A stretch of 6,470 bases of DNA from Lachnospiraceae bacterium (GTDB lineage Bacteria; Bacillota_A; Clostridia; Lachnospirales; Lachnospiraceae). Location of the stretch: the NCBI GenBank assembly GCA_017437705.1, contig JAFRYJ010000167.1:1-6470 (forward strand), written 5' to 3'. Positions within the stretch are counted from its first letter, which is position 1; every line of letters starts with the position of its first letter. Of this stretch, positions 1 through 6,013 are shown piece by piece. The position numbers and the translations under genes were made by a program. A model generated the notes under the pieces. It searched no databases. It saw only the letters and a list, made by a program, of their open reading frames with translations, and was not told the DNA's origin.

Positions 1-291
1 AAGCATGTTGAGGTCCAGCGGCAGCGGGCCGATATAACTGAAGCCCATGTACTGCTGTCCGCTTATCTCATGGGTATCCGCATCAAAAATAACGGTCTCG
101 CCCGGATACAGCATCACTTCCTCGTAATTGTTCCTGTCCCGGTGAAATGTCTCTGCCGAATAAGACAGAGGATTATCGCCGTAGAACTCATCATCCGCAT
201 ATGCATATTCCAAAGGGCTGTTGGCTGCGATCTGCAGTATGACCGCTGCAGATATCAGGACCGAAGCAAGCTTTTTCAAAAAACCTTTCAT
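1..291 (-). CDS. Secreted or surface protein of unknown function, N-terminal 97 residues only
   Basis: The reading frame starts at ATG 291-289 and stays open to the window edge, so the C-terminus is missing. A purine-rich GGTGGAAAG stretch lies just upstream as a plausible ribosome binding site. The N-terminus is a classic Sec signal peptide: basic residues MKGFLKK, a hydrophobic core at about residues 8-23 (LASVLISAAVILQIAA), and a likely signal peptidase I site AYA|DDE after Ala32. There is no lipobox cysteine. The mature part begins acidic (DDEFYGDN) and is rich in Tyr, Asp and Glu (e.g. YPGETVIFDADT), as expected of an exported extracellular or wall-associated protein. I recognise no domain in the roughly 65 mature residues. 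It has its own promoter and follows a terminator, so it is probably a separate unit from the genes upstream. The signal peptide and export are well supported; the function is unknown. Confidence 0.8.
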   Translation of the reverse strand, partial: MKGFLKKLASVLISAAVILQIAANSPLEYAYADDEFYGDNPLSYSAETFHRDRNNYEEVMLYPGETVIFDADTHEISGQQYMGFSYIGPLPLDLNML

Positions 292-325
292 TACTTTCCA
301 CCCTGCCTTGATCGTGATATGTTCC

Positions 326-338
326 ATACTTAAAGTAT
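326..338. repeat. 13-bp inverted repeat over the -10 region of the secreted-protein promoter
   Basis: Arms ATACTT and AAGTAT flank a single central base, a perfect inverted repeat. It overlaps the putative -10 hexamer of the minus-strand promoter at 332-360. The position would suit a repressor operator, but the arms are short and AT-rich and could arise by chance. Confidence 0.35.
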
Positions 339-360
339 ACTGAATGACCCTTCATGTCAA
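332..360 (-). promoter_or_regulatory. Sigma-A type promoter for the secreted-protein gene
   Basis: On the minus strand a perfect -35 hexamer TTGACA (360-355) is followed by two overlapping -10 candidates. TATACT (339-334) matches five of six consensus bases with a 15-base spacer. TACTTT (337-332) is weaker but has the ideal 17-base spacer. The ATG is about 40 bases further downstream at 291. The promoter lies directly after the operon terminator at 375-430, as expected for a new transcription unit. Confidence 0.6.
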
Positions 361-361
361 A

Positions 362-375
362 TAATATGCATATTA
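362..375. repeat. 14-bp perfect palindrome just upstream of the -35 box
   Basis: The sequence TAATATGCATATTA is its own reverse complement. It sits one base beyond position 361, between the T-tract of the upstream terminator and the TTGACA at 360-355. It could be an activator or repressor site, or simply an AT-rich UP-like element. The symmetry is directly visible; any regulatory role is inference. Confidence 0.35.
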
Positions 376-430
376 AAAAGACCCCGCTGCCTGTCGTTCC
401 TTCACGGTATGCGCTGCGCAGACGGGGTCT
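375..430 (-). terminator. Rho-independent terminator ending the ecf-truA-MATE-SDR operon
   Basis: Read on the minus strand, the 8-base arms AGACCCCG (430-423) and CGGGGTCT (386-379) form a stem. It is extended by CTGC (421-418) pairing with GCAG (390-387), with one bulged base at 422. The loop is about 27 bases. The distal arm runs into a T-tract at 379-375. It lies 45 bases after the stop codon of the SDR gene and ahead of the next promoter, so it marks the end of the operon. The large loop makes it less compact than the terminator at 5944-5988. Confidence 0.75.
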
Positions 431-475
431 CATTTCTTCGGTCGCTGCATATTAAGTTTTCGGCGGTCATTATGA

Positions 476-1201
476 TCAGATCATTCCGCCGTCAAACACT
501 ATCACCTGACCGGTCAGGTAATCTCCCGCCGCGGCCACATGATATATAAAATCTCCTGCCTCCTCCGCTGATGCCAGCCTTCCCGCCGGTATGTCCTCCT
601 TCATAAGGGCCATGTCCTCCTCAGAAAGGCAGGCGTTCATCCGCGTATCCACCGGGCCGAAGGCCACGGCGTTGACCCTTACGGGGCCTCTTGCCAGCTC
701 TTTCCCAAGGGCCTTAGTGAATGCGTTCACGCCGCCCTTTGATGCGCTGTAGGCCACCTCGCAGGAGCCTCCGGCAACGCCCCATATGGACGACACATTT
801 ACTATGCGGCCGAAACCGTTCTTCAGCATCATCGGCACAGCGCAGCTGCAGCAATTGTACACGCCAGTCAGGTTCGTGTCGATCACCTGCCGCCATACTT
901 CGGGGGAAAGGTCCGTAAAGAGCCCTACCCTGCTGATGCCCGCATTGTTCACCAGCACGTCCGCACGGCCCCAGGCATCATTTACGAGGGCGAAAAGCTC
1001 CGCCGCATTGTCGTAGGAAGAAATGTCCCCCACATGGGTGATGCACTCCGCACCGCTCTCTCTTATAAGCTCTGCCACTCCTGCAATCTCGTCCCCGGAC
1101 TTCCTGCAGTTGATGGCCACATTATAGCCTTCCCTCGCAAACCTTAAGGCGGCTGCCCGGCCTATGCCCCGGGAAGCGCCCGTAATAACAGCTGTTTTCA
1201 T
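476..1201 (-). CDS. FabG-like short-chain dehydrogenase/reductase; candidate YmfI-type EF-P 5-aminopentanone reductase
   Basis: A 241-residue NAD(P)-dependent oxidoreductase with the complete classical SDR layout. It has the cofactor glycine motif TGASRGIGR (7-15), NNAG (85-88), the active-site tetrad Asn110, Ser138, Tyr151 and Lys155 (YSASK), and a C-terminal YLTGQ..FDGG. Length and catalytic spacing match FabG-type 3-oxoacyl-ACP reductases. The segment SSIWGVAGGSCEVAYSASK resembles what I recall of YmfI-type proteins, which reduce 5-aminopentanone on elongation factor P; this assignment is inferred from memory and no EF-P gene is nearby. One oddity is that the usual PG after strand six reads AFGPVDT, with Phe181 in place of proline. 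The ATG at 1201 overlaps the stop of the upstream MATE gene by one base (TGATG). A GTG at 1204 would add one residue. No good Shine-Dalgarno is visible, which suggests translational coupling. It is last in the operon. The SDR fold is near certain; the substrate is not. Confidence 0.93.
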   Translation of the reverse strand: MKTAVITGASRGIGRAAALRFAREGYNVAINCRKSGDEIAGVAELIRESGAECITHVGDISSYDNAAELFALVNDAWGRADVLVNNAGISRVGLFTDLSPEVWRQVIDTNLTGVYNCCSCAVPMMLKNGFGRIVNVSSIWGVAGGSCEVAYSASKGGVNAFTKALGKELARGPVRVNAVAFGPVDTRMNACLSEEDMALMKEDIPAGRLASAEEAGDFIYHVAAAGDYLTGQVIVFDGGMI

Positions 1202-2571
1202 CACATTTTACCCGTAACCTTTTTATTCCAGATGATCTTCAGCGCTATGATAAGCGCCGTCAATGTAAGTACCCACGATATGGGATATGTAATATACAGG
1301 CCTCCCAGCGTATGGAATGCCGGCATCTGAAAGACGGTGAATACCCACACGATCCTGTAGACGCAGGCGCCCATCAGGCAGATGACCATGGGTACCAGAG
1401 ACTCGCCCAGACCCCTTATGATGCCGGACAGTATCTCCTGGAAGCCGCAGATGAAATACGGCAGCCCCAGATACAGCATGCGCACCTTTCCGTATTCTAC
1501 GGCCTCCGCGGAATCCGTAATGAATATCGACAGAAGCGGTTCGGCAAAAACATTTATGAGTATGCCCAGCGAAATGCCGATGATCGCCACGAAGATCAGG
1601 CAGTGGATCCCCGTCTTCTTCATCCTCTCCACATTCCGGGCTCCGTAATTCGCGCTGGTGAAGTTCATGGCCGTCTGCTGTACGGAGTTCATGGCCGAAT
1701 ACTGAAAGGCGATGATGGAATACGCCGCTGAATTTCCGGCCACCACCACCTTCCCGAAGGAATTGATGGAGGACTGGATTATCACGTTCGCCAGGGAAAA
1801 CAGGCTGGTCTGGGCACCGGCGGGAACGCCGATCGACAGTATCTTCCTGATGCTCGGCCCATCCATCATCATCTGTTTCGGACGGAACCTGTATCTCTCC
1901 TCATTGCGCATCAGCCTGATCAAAACCAGGGCAGCCGATACTCCCTGCGAGATCGTGCTGGCCAGTGCGACGCCGGGGGCATCCATGCTGAAGGCTGTTA
2001 CGAACAGCACATTGAGCCCCACGTTGAGCACGCCGGCAAAGGTCAGATAATAGAGAGGCGATCTGGAATCGCCCTCCGCCCGCAGAAGCGCTGCTCCGAA
2101 ATTGAACAGTGTGATGAAGATGCTCCCGGCGAAGTAGATCTGCATATAAGCTATGGATCTCTCCAGCACCTTTTCGGGGGTGCCCATCCACGTAAGGAAG
2201 AGGCGCGCGCCCAGCACGCCGATGAGCATCATTACCGCGCCGCTTATAAGTGCTGCCGGAATGGCCGTATGGGTAAGCTTAAATACGCTTTCATCGTCCT
2301 TATGTCCGACGGCGTATGCCACGGCCACGGAAACGCCCATGGATATGCCGAAAAAGAAATTGATAAGGAGGTGTACCGGAGGCGTGGCGGCTCCCACGGC
2401 CGCCACCGAATCGCTGCCGCAGAAATGCCCCACCACAGCCAGGTCCGCCGCGTTGAACAGGAGCTGCAGGATATTCGTAAGTATTATGGGGATGCTGTAT
2501 AGGATGATGCTCTTAAACAGCGGCCCCTCCGTCATGTTTATGTTTCTTCCCGCGCTTCGCGTGCTGCTCAT
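1201..2571 (-). CDS. MATE-family multidrug/metabolite efflux transporter
   Basis: A 456-residue, strongly hydrophobic inner-membrane protein with the length and twelve-helix, two-bundle pattern of MATE exporters, which expel organic cations or metabolites using a Na+ or H+ gradient. Visible family features include the N-terminal MTEGPLFKSIILYSIPIILT (13-32) leading into helix one, LFNAADLAVVGHF (38-50), LLRAEGDSRSPL (162-173), the start of the second bundle at GVPAGAQTSLFSLANVIIQS (248-267), and RGLGESLVPM (386-395), which mirrors the first-half motif. The start at 2571 is preceded by GGAGA (2587-2583), 11 bases away and overlapping the truA stop. Met13 is an alternative start with a weaker site. 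The gene follows truA by 15 bases and its stop overlaps the SDR start, so all three are probably cotranscribed. The subfamily resembles DinF/NorM-like clostridial transporters. The substrate cannot be predicted. Confidence 0.95.
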   Translation of the reverse strand: MSSTRSAGRNINMTEGPLFKSIILYSIPIILTNILQLLFNAADLAVVGHFCGSDSVAAVGAATPPVHLLINFFFGISMGVSVAVAYAVGHKDDESVFKLTHTAIPAALISGAVMMLIGVLGARLFLTWMGTPEKVLERSIAYMQIYFAGSIFITLFNFGAALLRAEGDSRSPLYYLTFAGVLNVGLNVLFVTAFSMDAPGVALASTISQGVSAALVLIRLMRNEERYRFRPKQMMMDGPSIRKILSIGVPAGAQTSLFSLANVIIQSSINSFGKVVVAGNSAAYSIIAFQYSAMNSVQQTAMNFTSANYGARNVERMKKTGIHCLIFVAIIGISLGILINVFAEPLLSIFITDSAEAVEYGKVRMLYLGLPYFICGFQEILSGIIRGLGESLVPMVICLMGACVYRIVWVFTVFQMPAFHTLGGLYITYPISWVLTLTALIIALKIIWNKKVTGKM

Positions 2572-2586
2572 TGCCTGTCGATTCTC

Positions 2587-3324
2587 CTACAAGTATATTA
2601 TGTCCGTCAATGTGAGTCCTTCCGCCGGTGCCGTGGGCCCGGCGTTTCTTCTGTCCTTTGAATCTATTATCGCTTTTATATATTCCGGCGGCCACGCATT
2701 GAGGCCGATCTTTATGACCGTGCCCGCAATGATGCGCACCATGTTGTGAAGAAAACCGTCGCCGGAGATGCGTATCGTTATCATGTCCCCGTCTTCCAGA
2801 AGCTCCGCTTTTGTTATGGTCCTCTCCGTGCTTCCCTCCACATTGGATCCCGAAGCGCAGAAGCAGATGAAATCGTGCCTGCCCTCGATATATTTAAGAG
2901 CACGGCGCATGCTCTCCCGAGAAAGCTTCGGATGCACGAAGGTGCTGTAGAGCCTCTTCGTGGGATCGGGGAAGTCCGTATTGAGTATCCTGTACTCATA
3001 TGTCTTAACGGTATCGCAGTACCTTGGATGGAAGTCGCCTGCGACTATCTCCGCCCCGCGTATCCTTATATCCTCCGGCAGCCTTACGTTCAGCGCCATG
3101 GGCAGCTTTCTGATGCCGATATCCTTATCGGTGTCGAAGACTGCCACCTGATGAAGGGCGTGGACTCCCGAATCGGTCCTGCTGGCGCCGGTGAGCATCA
3201 CCTCGTGGCCGTAAAGATCCTCTATGGCATCCTGAACCGCCCTCTGGATGCTTTTCCCGTTGTTCTGCACCTGCCAGCCGCAGTAATCCGTGCCGTCATA
3301 TGCAATGATGAGCTTTATCCTCAT
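2587..3324 (-). CDS. truA: tRNA pseudouridine(38-40) synthase TruA
   Basis: A 245-residue cytoplasmic enzyme that isomerises uridines 38-40 in the anticodon arm of many tRNAs to pseudouridine. The N-terminus IAYDGTDYCGWQ (7-18) is the TruA opening motif. The catalytic aspartate is Asp51 in GASRTDSGVHA (46-56). Later conserved blocks are FHPRYCDTVKTYEYRI, FLHNMVRIIAGT and RRNAGPTAPAEGL near the C-terminus. Length is standard for bacterial TruA and no key residue is missing. The ATG at 3324 has AGGA at 3333-3330, five bases upstream. It lies 46 bases after ecfT, the usual order in Firmicutes, and 15 bases before the MATE gene. No promoter or terminator is obvious in the 46-base gap, so it should be read through from the ecf promoter. 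Confidence 0.98.
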   Translation of the reverse strand: MRIKLIIAYDGTDYCGWQVQNNGKSIQRAVQDAIEDLYGHEVMLTGASRTDSGVHALHQVAVFDTDKDIGIRKLPMALNVRLPEDIRIRGAEIVAGDFHPRYCDTVKTYEYRILNTDFPDPTKRLYSTFVHPKLSRESMRRALKYIEGRHDFICFCASGSNVEGSTERTITKAELLEDGDMITIRISGDGFLHNMVRIIAGTVIKIGLNAWPPEYIKAIIDSKDRRNAGPTAPAEGLTLTDIIYL

Positions 3325-3370
3325 TTAAGTCCTGCCTTTTTGAAAACCGCCATCGATACCTGTGCGCCTT

Positions 3371-4174
3371 TTACAGAAAGATCCTCATTACGATCATTCC
3401 CGCAAGGAATGCAAACATTATAATGTAAGCCGCGGCATCACGCCCGGCGTATTTAAGCTCCCGGAACTTCGTCCTGCCCTCGCCGCCGTGATAACACCTG
3501 GCGTCCATTGCCAGTGCCAGATCCGACGCCCTTCTGAAGGACGACACGAGCAGCGGCACCAGTATGGGTATCATGCTTTTGGCGCGTTTGAAGATGTTGC
3601 CGCTGTCCAGGTCCGCGCCCCTCGACACCTGGGCCTTCCTGATCTTGTCCATCTCCTCGGAAATGATGGGGATGAACCTTAAGGCGATGGTCATCATCAT
3701 GGCCATCTCGTGGACCGGGATGTGCAGCTTGTTCAGCGGGCGCAGGGATTTCTCCAGCGCGTCCGTAAGTGATGTGGGCGTCGTGGTCAGCGTGAGTATC
3801 GCCGAGCTGAGCACAAGATAGATGAGCCTGACGCTCATCTTGAGCCCCAGCAGGATGCCCTCTTTGTAAATATGAATGATCCCCCAGTGAAACAGCAGCT
3901 CTTCGCCGGTGGTGAAGAACAGGTTCAAAAGGAACGTGAGTATAATGATGAACCTTATGGGTTTCAGGGCGCGGAGCACATACCTCAGGGGCACCCTGGA
4001 CATGATGATAAGGATAACGATGGCCAGTGTCACCACGCCGTAGGAAATATAGCTGTCCATAAGGAAGATGCAGACGAGCATCACAACAAGACCCATGAGC
4101 TTTACTCTGGGGTCCAGCCTGTGAAGCAGGGAATCTTCGGGATAATATTGTCCGAGGGTGATCTCCCTTCTCAT
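3371..4174 (-). CDS. ecfT: ECF transporter transmembrane component EcfT
   Basis: The 267-residue membrane scaffold of a group II energy-coupling factor transporter, which links the ATPase pair to exchangeable substrate-binding S-components. Hydrophobic segments are at about residues 26-39, 44-59, 74-88 and 116-131, with a last one near the C-terminus (249-264). The two cytoplasmic coupling-helix motifs that dock on the ATPases are SRGAD (184-188) and AMDARCYHGGEGRT (222-235). The second has Cys where the consensus glycine of Ala-Arg-Gly would be. HRLDPRVKL near the N-terminus is another family hallmark. I chose ATG 4174 because AAGGAG (4185-4180) lies exactly five bases upstream. A GTG at 4180 in the same frame would add two residues but begins inside that binding site. 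It starts two bases after the ecfA2 stop and precedes truA by 46 bases. Confidence 0.96.
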   Translation of the reverse strand: MRREITLGQYYPEDSLLHRLDPRVKLMGLVVMLVCIFLMDSYISYGVVTLAIVILIIMSRVPLRYVLRALKPIRFIIILTFLLNLFFTTGEELLFHWGIIHIYKEGILLGLKMSVRLIYLVLSSAILTLTTTPTSLTDALEKSLRPLNKLHIPVHEMAMMMTIALRFIPIISEEMDKIRKAQVSRGADLDSGNIFKRAKSMIPILVPLLVSSFRRASDLALAMDARCYHGGEGRTKFRELKYAGRDAAAYIIMFAFLAGMIVMRIFL

Positions 4175-4176
4175 CG

Positions 4177-5028
4177 TCACTCCTTGTTAAAACATGCCGC
4201 AATAATGTCCGCTGCCTTATCGGCATTGAGCTCCCGCGTATCCACGGGGAAACCCTTTTCCTTAAGATCGTTAAGTATATGCGTGATGCCGGGGGAAGAC
4301 AGTCCCACTGCCTCCAGCTCCCCGGTCCTTGAAAACACCTCTGCCGGCGTGCCGGTCATGAAGACCTCGCCCTTATTCAGCACTACCACCTTATCGGCGT
4401 ATGCCGCCACATCATCCATGTTGTGGGAAACGAGAAGCACCGATACGCCCTTCTCGTGATGTATCTTTTCCACACTTTTCAGGATGCCTTCCCTGCCCGC
4501 CGGATCCAGTCCCGCCGCGGGCTCGTCCATGACGAGGATGCGGGGCTCCATGGCTATAACGCCGGCGATGGCGGCCCTTCTCTTCTGCCCTCCCGAAAGG
4601 ATGAAGGGAGACTTCAGCCAGTATTCATCGGGAAGCTCCACAAGCCTTAAGGCAGCCTTCGCCCGCTCTTCGGCTTCCTCTTTGGAAAGTCCCATGTTGA
4701 GGGGGCCGAAGCACACGTCCTTAAGGACCGTCGTTTCAAACAGCTGATGCTCCGGATACTGGAAGACCATGCCCACGTTGAAACGGTGCTGTTTCATGTC
4801 GTAGCCCTTTGCATAAATGCTGCTGCCGTTATAGAGGATGTCACCCTCGTACGCCCTTAAAAGGCCGTTCAGATGCTGGATCAGCGTTGACTTTCCGGAG
4901 CCGGTGTGGCCTATAAGGCCCACGAACTCACCGTCCCCTATGGTCATGCTGATGCCCTTCAGCGCATGGCGTTCAAAGGTTGTCCCGGGATTGTATGTAT
5001 AATGAATGTTTCTTAATTCCAGTGCCAT
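4177..5028 (-). CDS. ecfA2: ECF transporter ATP-binding protein EcfA2
   Basis: A 283-residue ABC ATPase, one half of the heterodimeric motor that drives ECF uptake of vitamins or metal ions at the cytoplasmic face of the membrane. Motifs in order are Walker A GHTGSGKST (40-48), Q-loop Gln90 (VFQYPEHQLF, the EcfA2-type form), signature LSGGQKRRAAIAG (144-156), Walker B ILVMDEP with catalytic Glu169, D-loop AAGLDPAGR, and H-loop His202 (VSHNMDDVA). The YPEHQLF and DEPAAGLDP forms separate it from EcfA1. A C-terminal tail of about 60 residues beyond the nucleotide-binding core is normal for the family. The start follows the ecfA1 stop by two bases, with GGAG in the last ecfA1 codons six bases upstream, so the two are translated together in equal amounts. 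All catalytic residues are intact. Confidence 0.97.
   Translation of the reverse strand: MALELRNIHYTYNPGTTFERHALKGISMTIGDGEFVGLIGHTGSGKSTLIQHLNGLLRAYEGDILYNGSSIYAKGYDMKQHRFNVGMVFQYPEHQLFETTVLKDVCFGPLNMGLSKEEAEERAKAALRLVELPDEYWLKSPFILSGGQKRRAAIAGVIAMEPRILVMDEPAAGLDPAGREGILKSVEKIHHEKGVSVLLVSHNMDDVAAYADKVVVLNKGEVFMTGTPAEVFSRTGELEAVGLSSPGITHILNDLKEKGFPVDTRELNADKAADIIAACFNKE
4180..4185 (-). promoter_or_regulatory. Ribosome binding site that decides the ecfT start
   Basis: AAGGAG on the minus strand ends at 4180 and is followed by TGACG and then ATG at 4174-4172, the ideal five-base spacing. The site contains the last codons of ecfA2, so ecfT translation is likely coupled to it. The competing GTG at 4180-4178 uses the final G of this motif and so is not a credible start. 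Confidence 0.75.
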
Positions 5029-5030
5029 AT

Positions 5031-5888
5031 CTATCTCCCGGAAAGCCTCTTAAGCTCTTCTGTAAGTCCTTCGGTGTCCAGTATGCCCTTTCTCAGGGGC
5101 ACGCCTCTTTCACGCAGCTTCTGCGCCAGCTCCACCGCCAGGGGCACGCAGAGCTTCATGCGCGAAAGCTCCTCTCCTCTGTCGAATATCTCGGCCGGCG
5201 TGCCGCTCATGGCGACCACTCCGTCGTTCAGAACGAACACCTTGTCCGCGTTTACCGCCTCGTCCATGTAATGGGTTATGAGGATGACCGTCATGCCCTC
5301 CTTCTCGTTGAGCTCCCTGACGGCTGCAATTACTTCCTTCCTGCCCCTGGGATCCAGCATGGCCGTGGCTTCATCCAGGATGATGACGTCAGGCCTCATG
5401 GCAACGATACCGGCAATGGCAACTCTCTGCTTCTGACCGCCGGAAAGCCTGTTGGGCGAACCCGCCGCATATTCAAGCATTCCCACGGACTTGAGGCTCT
5501 CTCTTACCCTTTTCTTCATGTCGCCGGTGGGCATCCCAAGGTTCTCCAGGCCGAAGGCCACGTCCTCCTCGACGATGGAGCCGATGATCTGGTTGTCGGG
5601 ATTCTGAAATACCATGCCCGCCGTCTTTCTGATGTCCAGCGTGTTCTCCTCCGCAGCCGTATCCATGCTCTTGACGATGACGGTGCCGGAGGTGGGCCGG
5701 AGTATGGCGTTCAGATGCTTCGCAAAGGTGGATTTCCCGGAGCCGTTGCTGCCTATGACGGCAATAAAATCGCCCTTCTCCACATCGATGGAAACGCCCT
5801 TCAACGCCGTGGTGATGATATCCGCCTCGCCGTTCTCGTCGTTCTCCCTGTATTCAAATATGAGATCCTTTGTTTCAATAATGGACAT
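5031..5888 (-). CDS. ecfA1: ECF transporter ATP-binding protein EcfA1
   Basis: A 285-residue ABC ATPase that pairs with EcfA2 beneath EcfT. Visible motifs are Walker A GSNGSGKST (46-54), Q-loop Gln95 (VFQNPDNQII, the EcfA1-type form), signature LSGGQKQRVAIAG (148-160), Walker B VIILDEA with Glu173, the EcfA1-typical DEATAMLDPRGR (172-183), and H-loop His206 (ITHYMDE). A modest acidic insertion, RENDENGEADI (14-24), separates the first strand from the A-loop region. The ATG at 5888 has a perfect GGAGG (5899-5895) six bases upstream. This is the first gene of the operon, about 40 bases after an extended -10 promoter, with a short leader and no riboswitch. No S-component gene is in the window, which fits the shared group II modules that serve several S-components encoded elsewhere. 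Confidence 0.97.
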   Translation of the reverse strand: MSIIETKDLIFEYRENDENGEADIITTALKGVSIDVEKGDFIAVIGSNGSGKSTFAKHLNAILRPTSGTVIVKSMDTAAEENTLDIRKTAGMVFQNPDNQIIGSIVEEDVAFGLENLGMPTGDMKKRVRESLKSVGMLEYAAGSPNRLSGGQKQRVAIAGIVAMRPDVIILDEATAMLDPRGRKEVIAAVRELNEKEGMTVILITHYMDEAVNADKVFVLNDGVVAMSGTPAEIFDRGEELSRMKLCVPLAVELAQKLRERGVPLRKGILDTEGLTEELKRLSGR

Positions 5889-5925
5889 GGATGGCCTCCG
5901 CTTACTGCAGTGTGAACAAATAATT

Positions 5926-5934
5926 ATTATAACA
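5926..5934 (-). promoter_or_regulatory. Extended -10 promoter for the ecfA1-led operon
   Basis: The minus strand reads TGTTATAAT, a perfect TATAAT (5931-5926) preceded by the TGn extension (5934-5932). No good -35 box is present at the expected distance, where the terminator's T-tract begins, and this is common for extended -10 promoters. The surroundings are very AT-rich. Transcription would start around 5919, giving a leader of about 30 bases that carries the GGAGG before ecfA1. Confidence 0.7.
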
Positions 5935-5943
5935 TATATTATT

Positions 5944-5988
5944 AAAAAAGTATGCGCCCCTGCAGGCGGTGGAACCTGCAGAGGCGCA
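5944..5988 (-). terminator. Strong rho-independent terminator after the small membrane-protein gene
   Basis: On the minus strand a 14-bp stem (5988-5975 with 5966-5953) closes an 8-base loop. A TAC spacer and six T (5949-5944) follow. The only non-Watson-Crick pair (5982 with 5959) is a G-U wobble in the minus-strand RNA but would be an A-C mismatch in plus-strand RNA, so the hairpin is built for minus-strand transcription. It lies 25 bases after the stop at 6014 and directly before the ecf promoter. Confidence 0.88.
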
Positions 5989-6013
5989 ATGTATACATGT
6001 GATCTGCTGTTAT

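Noticed and set aside
191..433. Minus-strand open frame covering the intergenic region and the start of the secreted-protein gene
   Set aside because: It runs through a hairpin terminator and a promoter, its translation is low-complexity and basic, and the overlapping frame starting at 291 has a clear signal peptide.
2569..2589. truA and the MATE gene are in the same frame, separated by one TAG and five codons, which suggested stop readthrough or a fusion
   Set aside because: Being in frame has a one-in-three chance, the MATE gene has its own GGAGA site and ATG, and a TruA-membrane transporter fusion has no known precedent.
3325..3370. Possible separate promoter or terminator between ecfT and truA
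   Set aside because: The 46 bases hold a ribosome binding site but no convincing -10/-35 pair and no stable hairpin with a T-tract.
2746..3423. Long plus-strand open frame of 225 codons opposite truA
   Set aside because: It is antisense to an intact truA, has no family features, and its length is explained by the codon structure of the real gene.
3453..4226. Minus-strand frame of 257 codons overlapping ecfT
   Set aside because: It is the plus-one frame of ecfT. The Arg/His/Gly-rich translation has no hydrophobic or conserved pattern.
4980..5915. Plus-strand open frame of 311 codons opposite ecfA1
   Set aside because: It is antisense to ecfA1, which has every ABC ATPase motif. The His/Gly/Asp-rich translation is typical of a shadow frame.
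5889..5925. Possible riboswitch or attenuator in the ecfA1 leader
   Set aside because: Only about 30 transcribed bases precede the start codon. The only strong hairpin (5953-5988) lies upstream of the promoter and terminates the previous gene.
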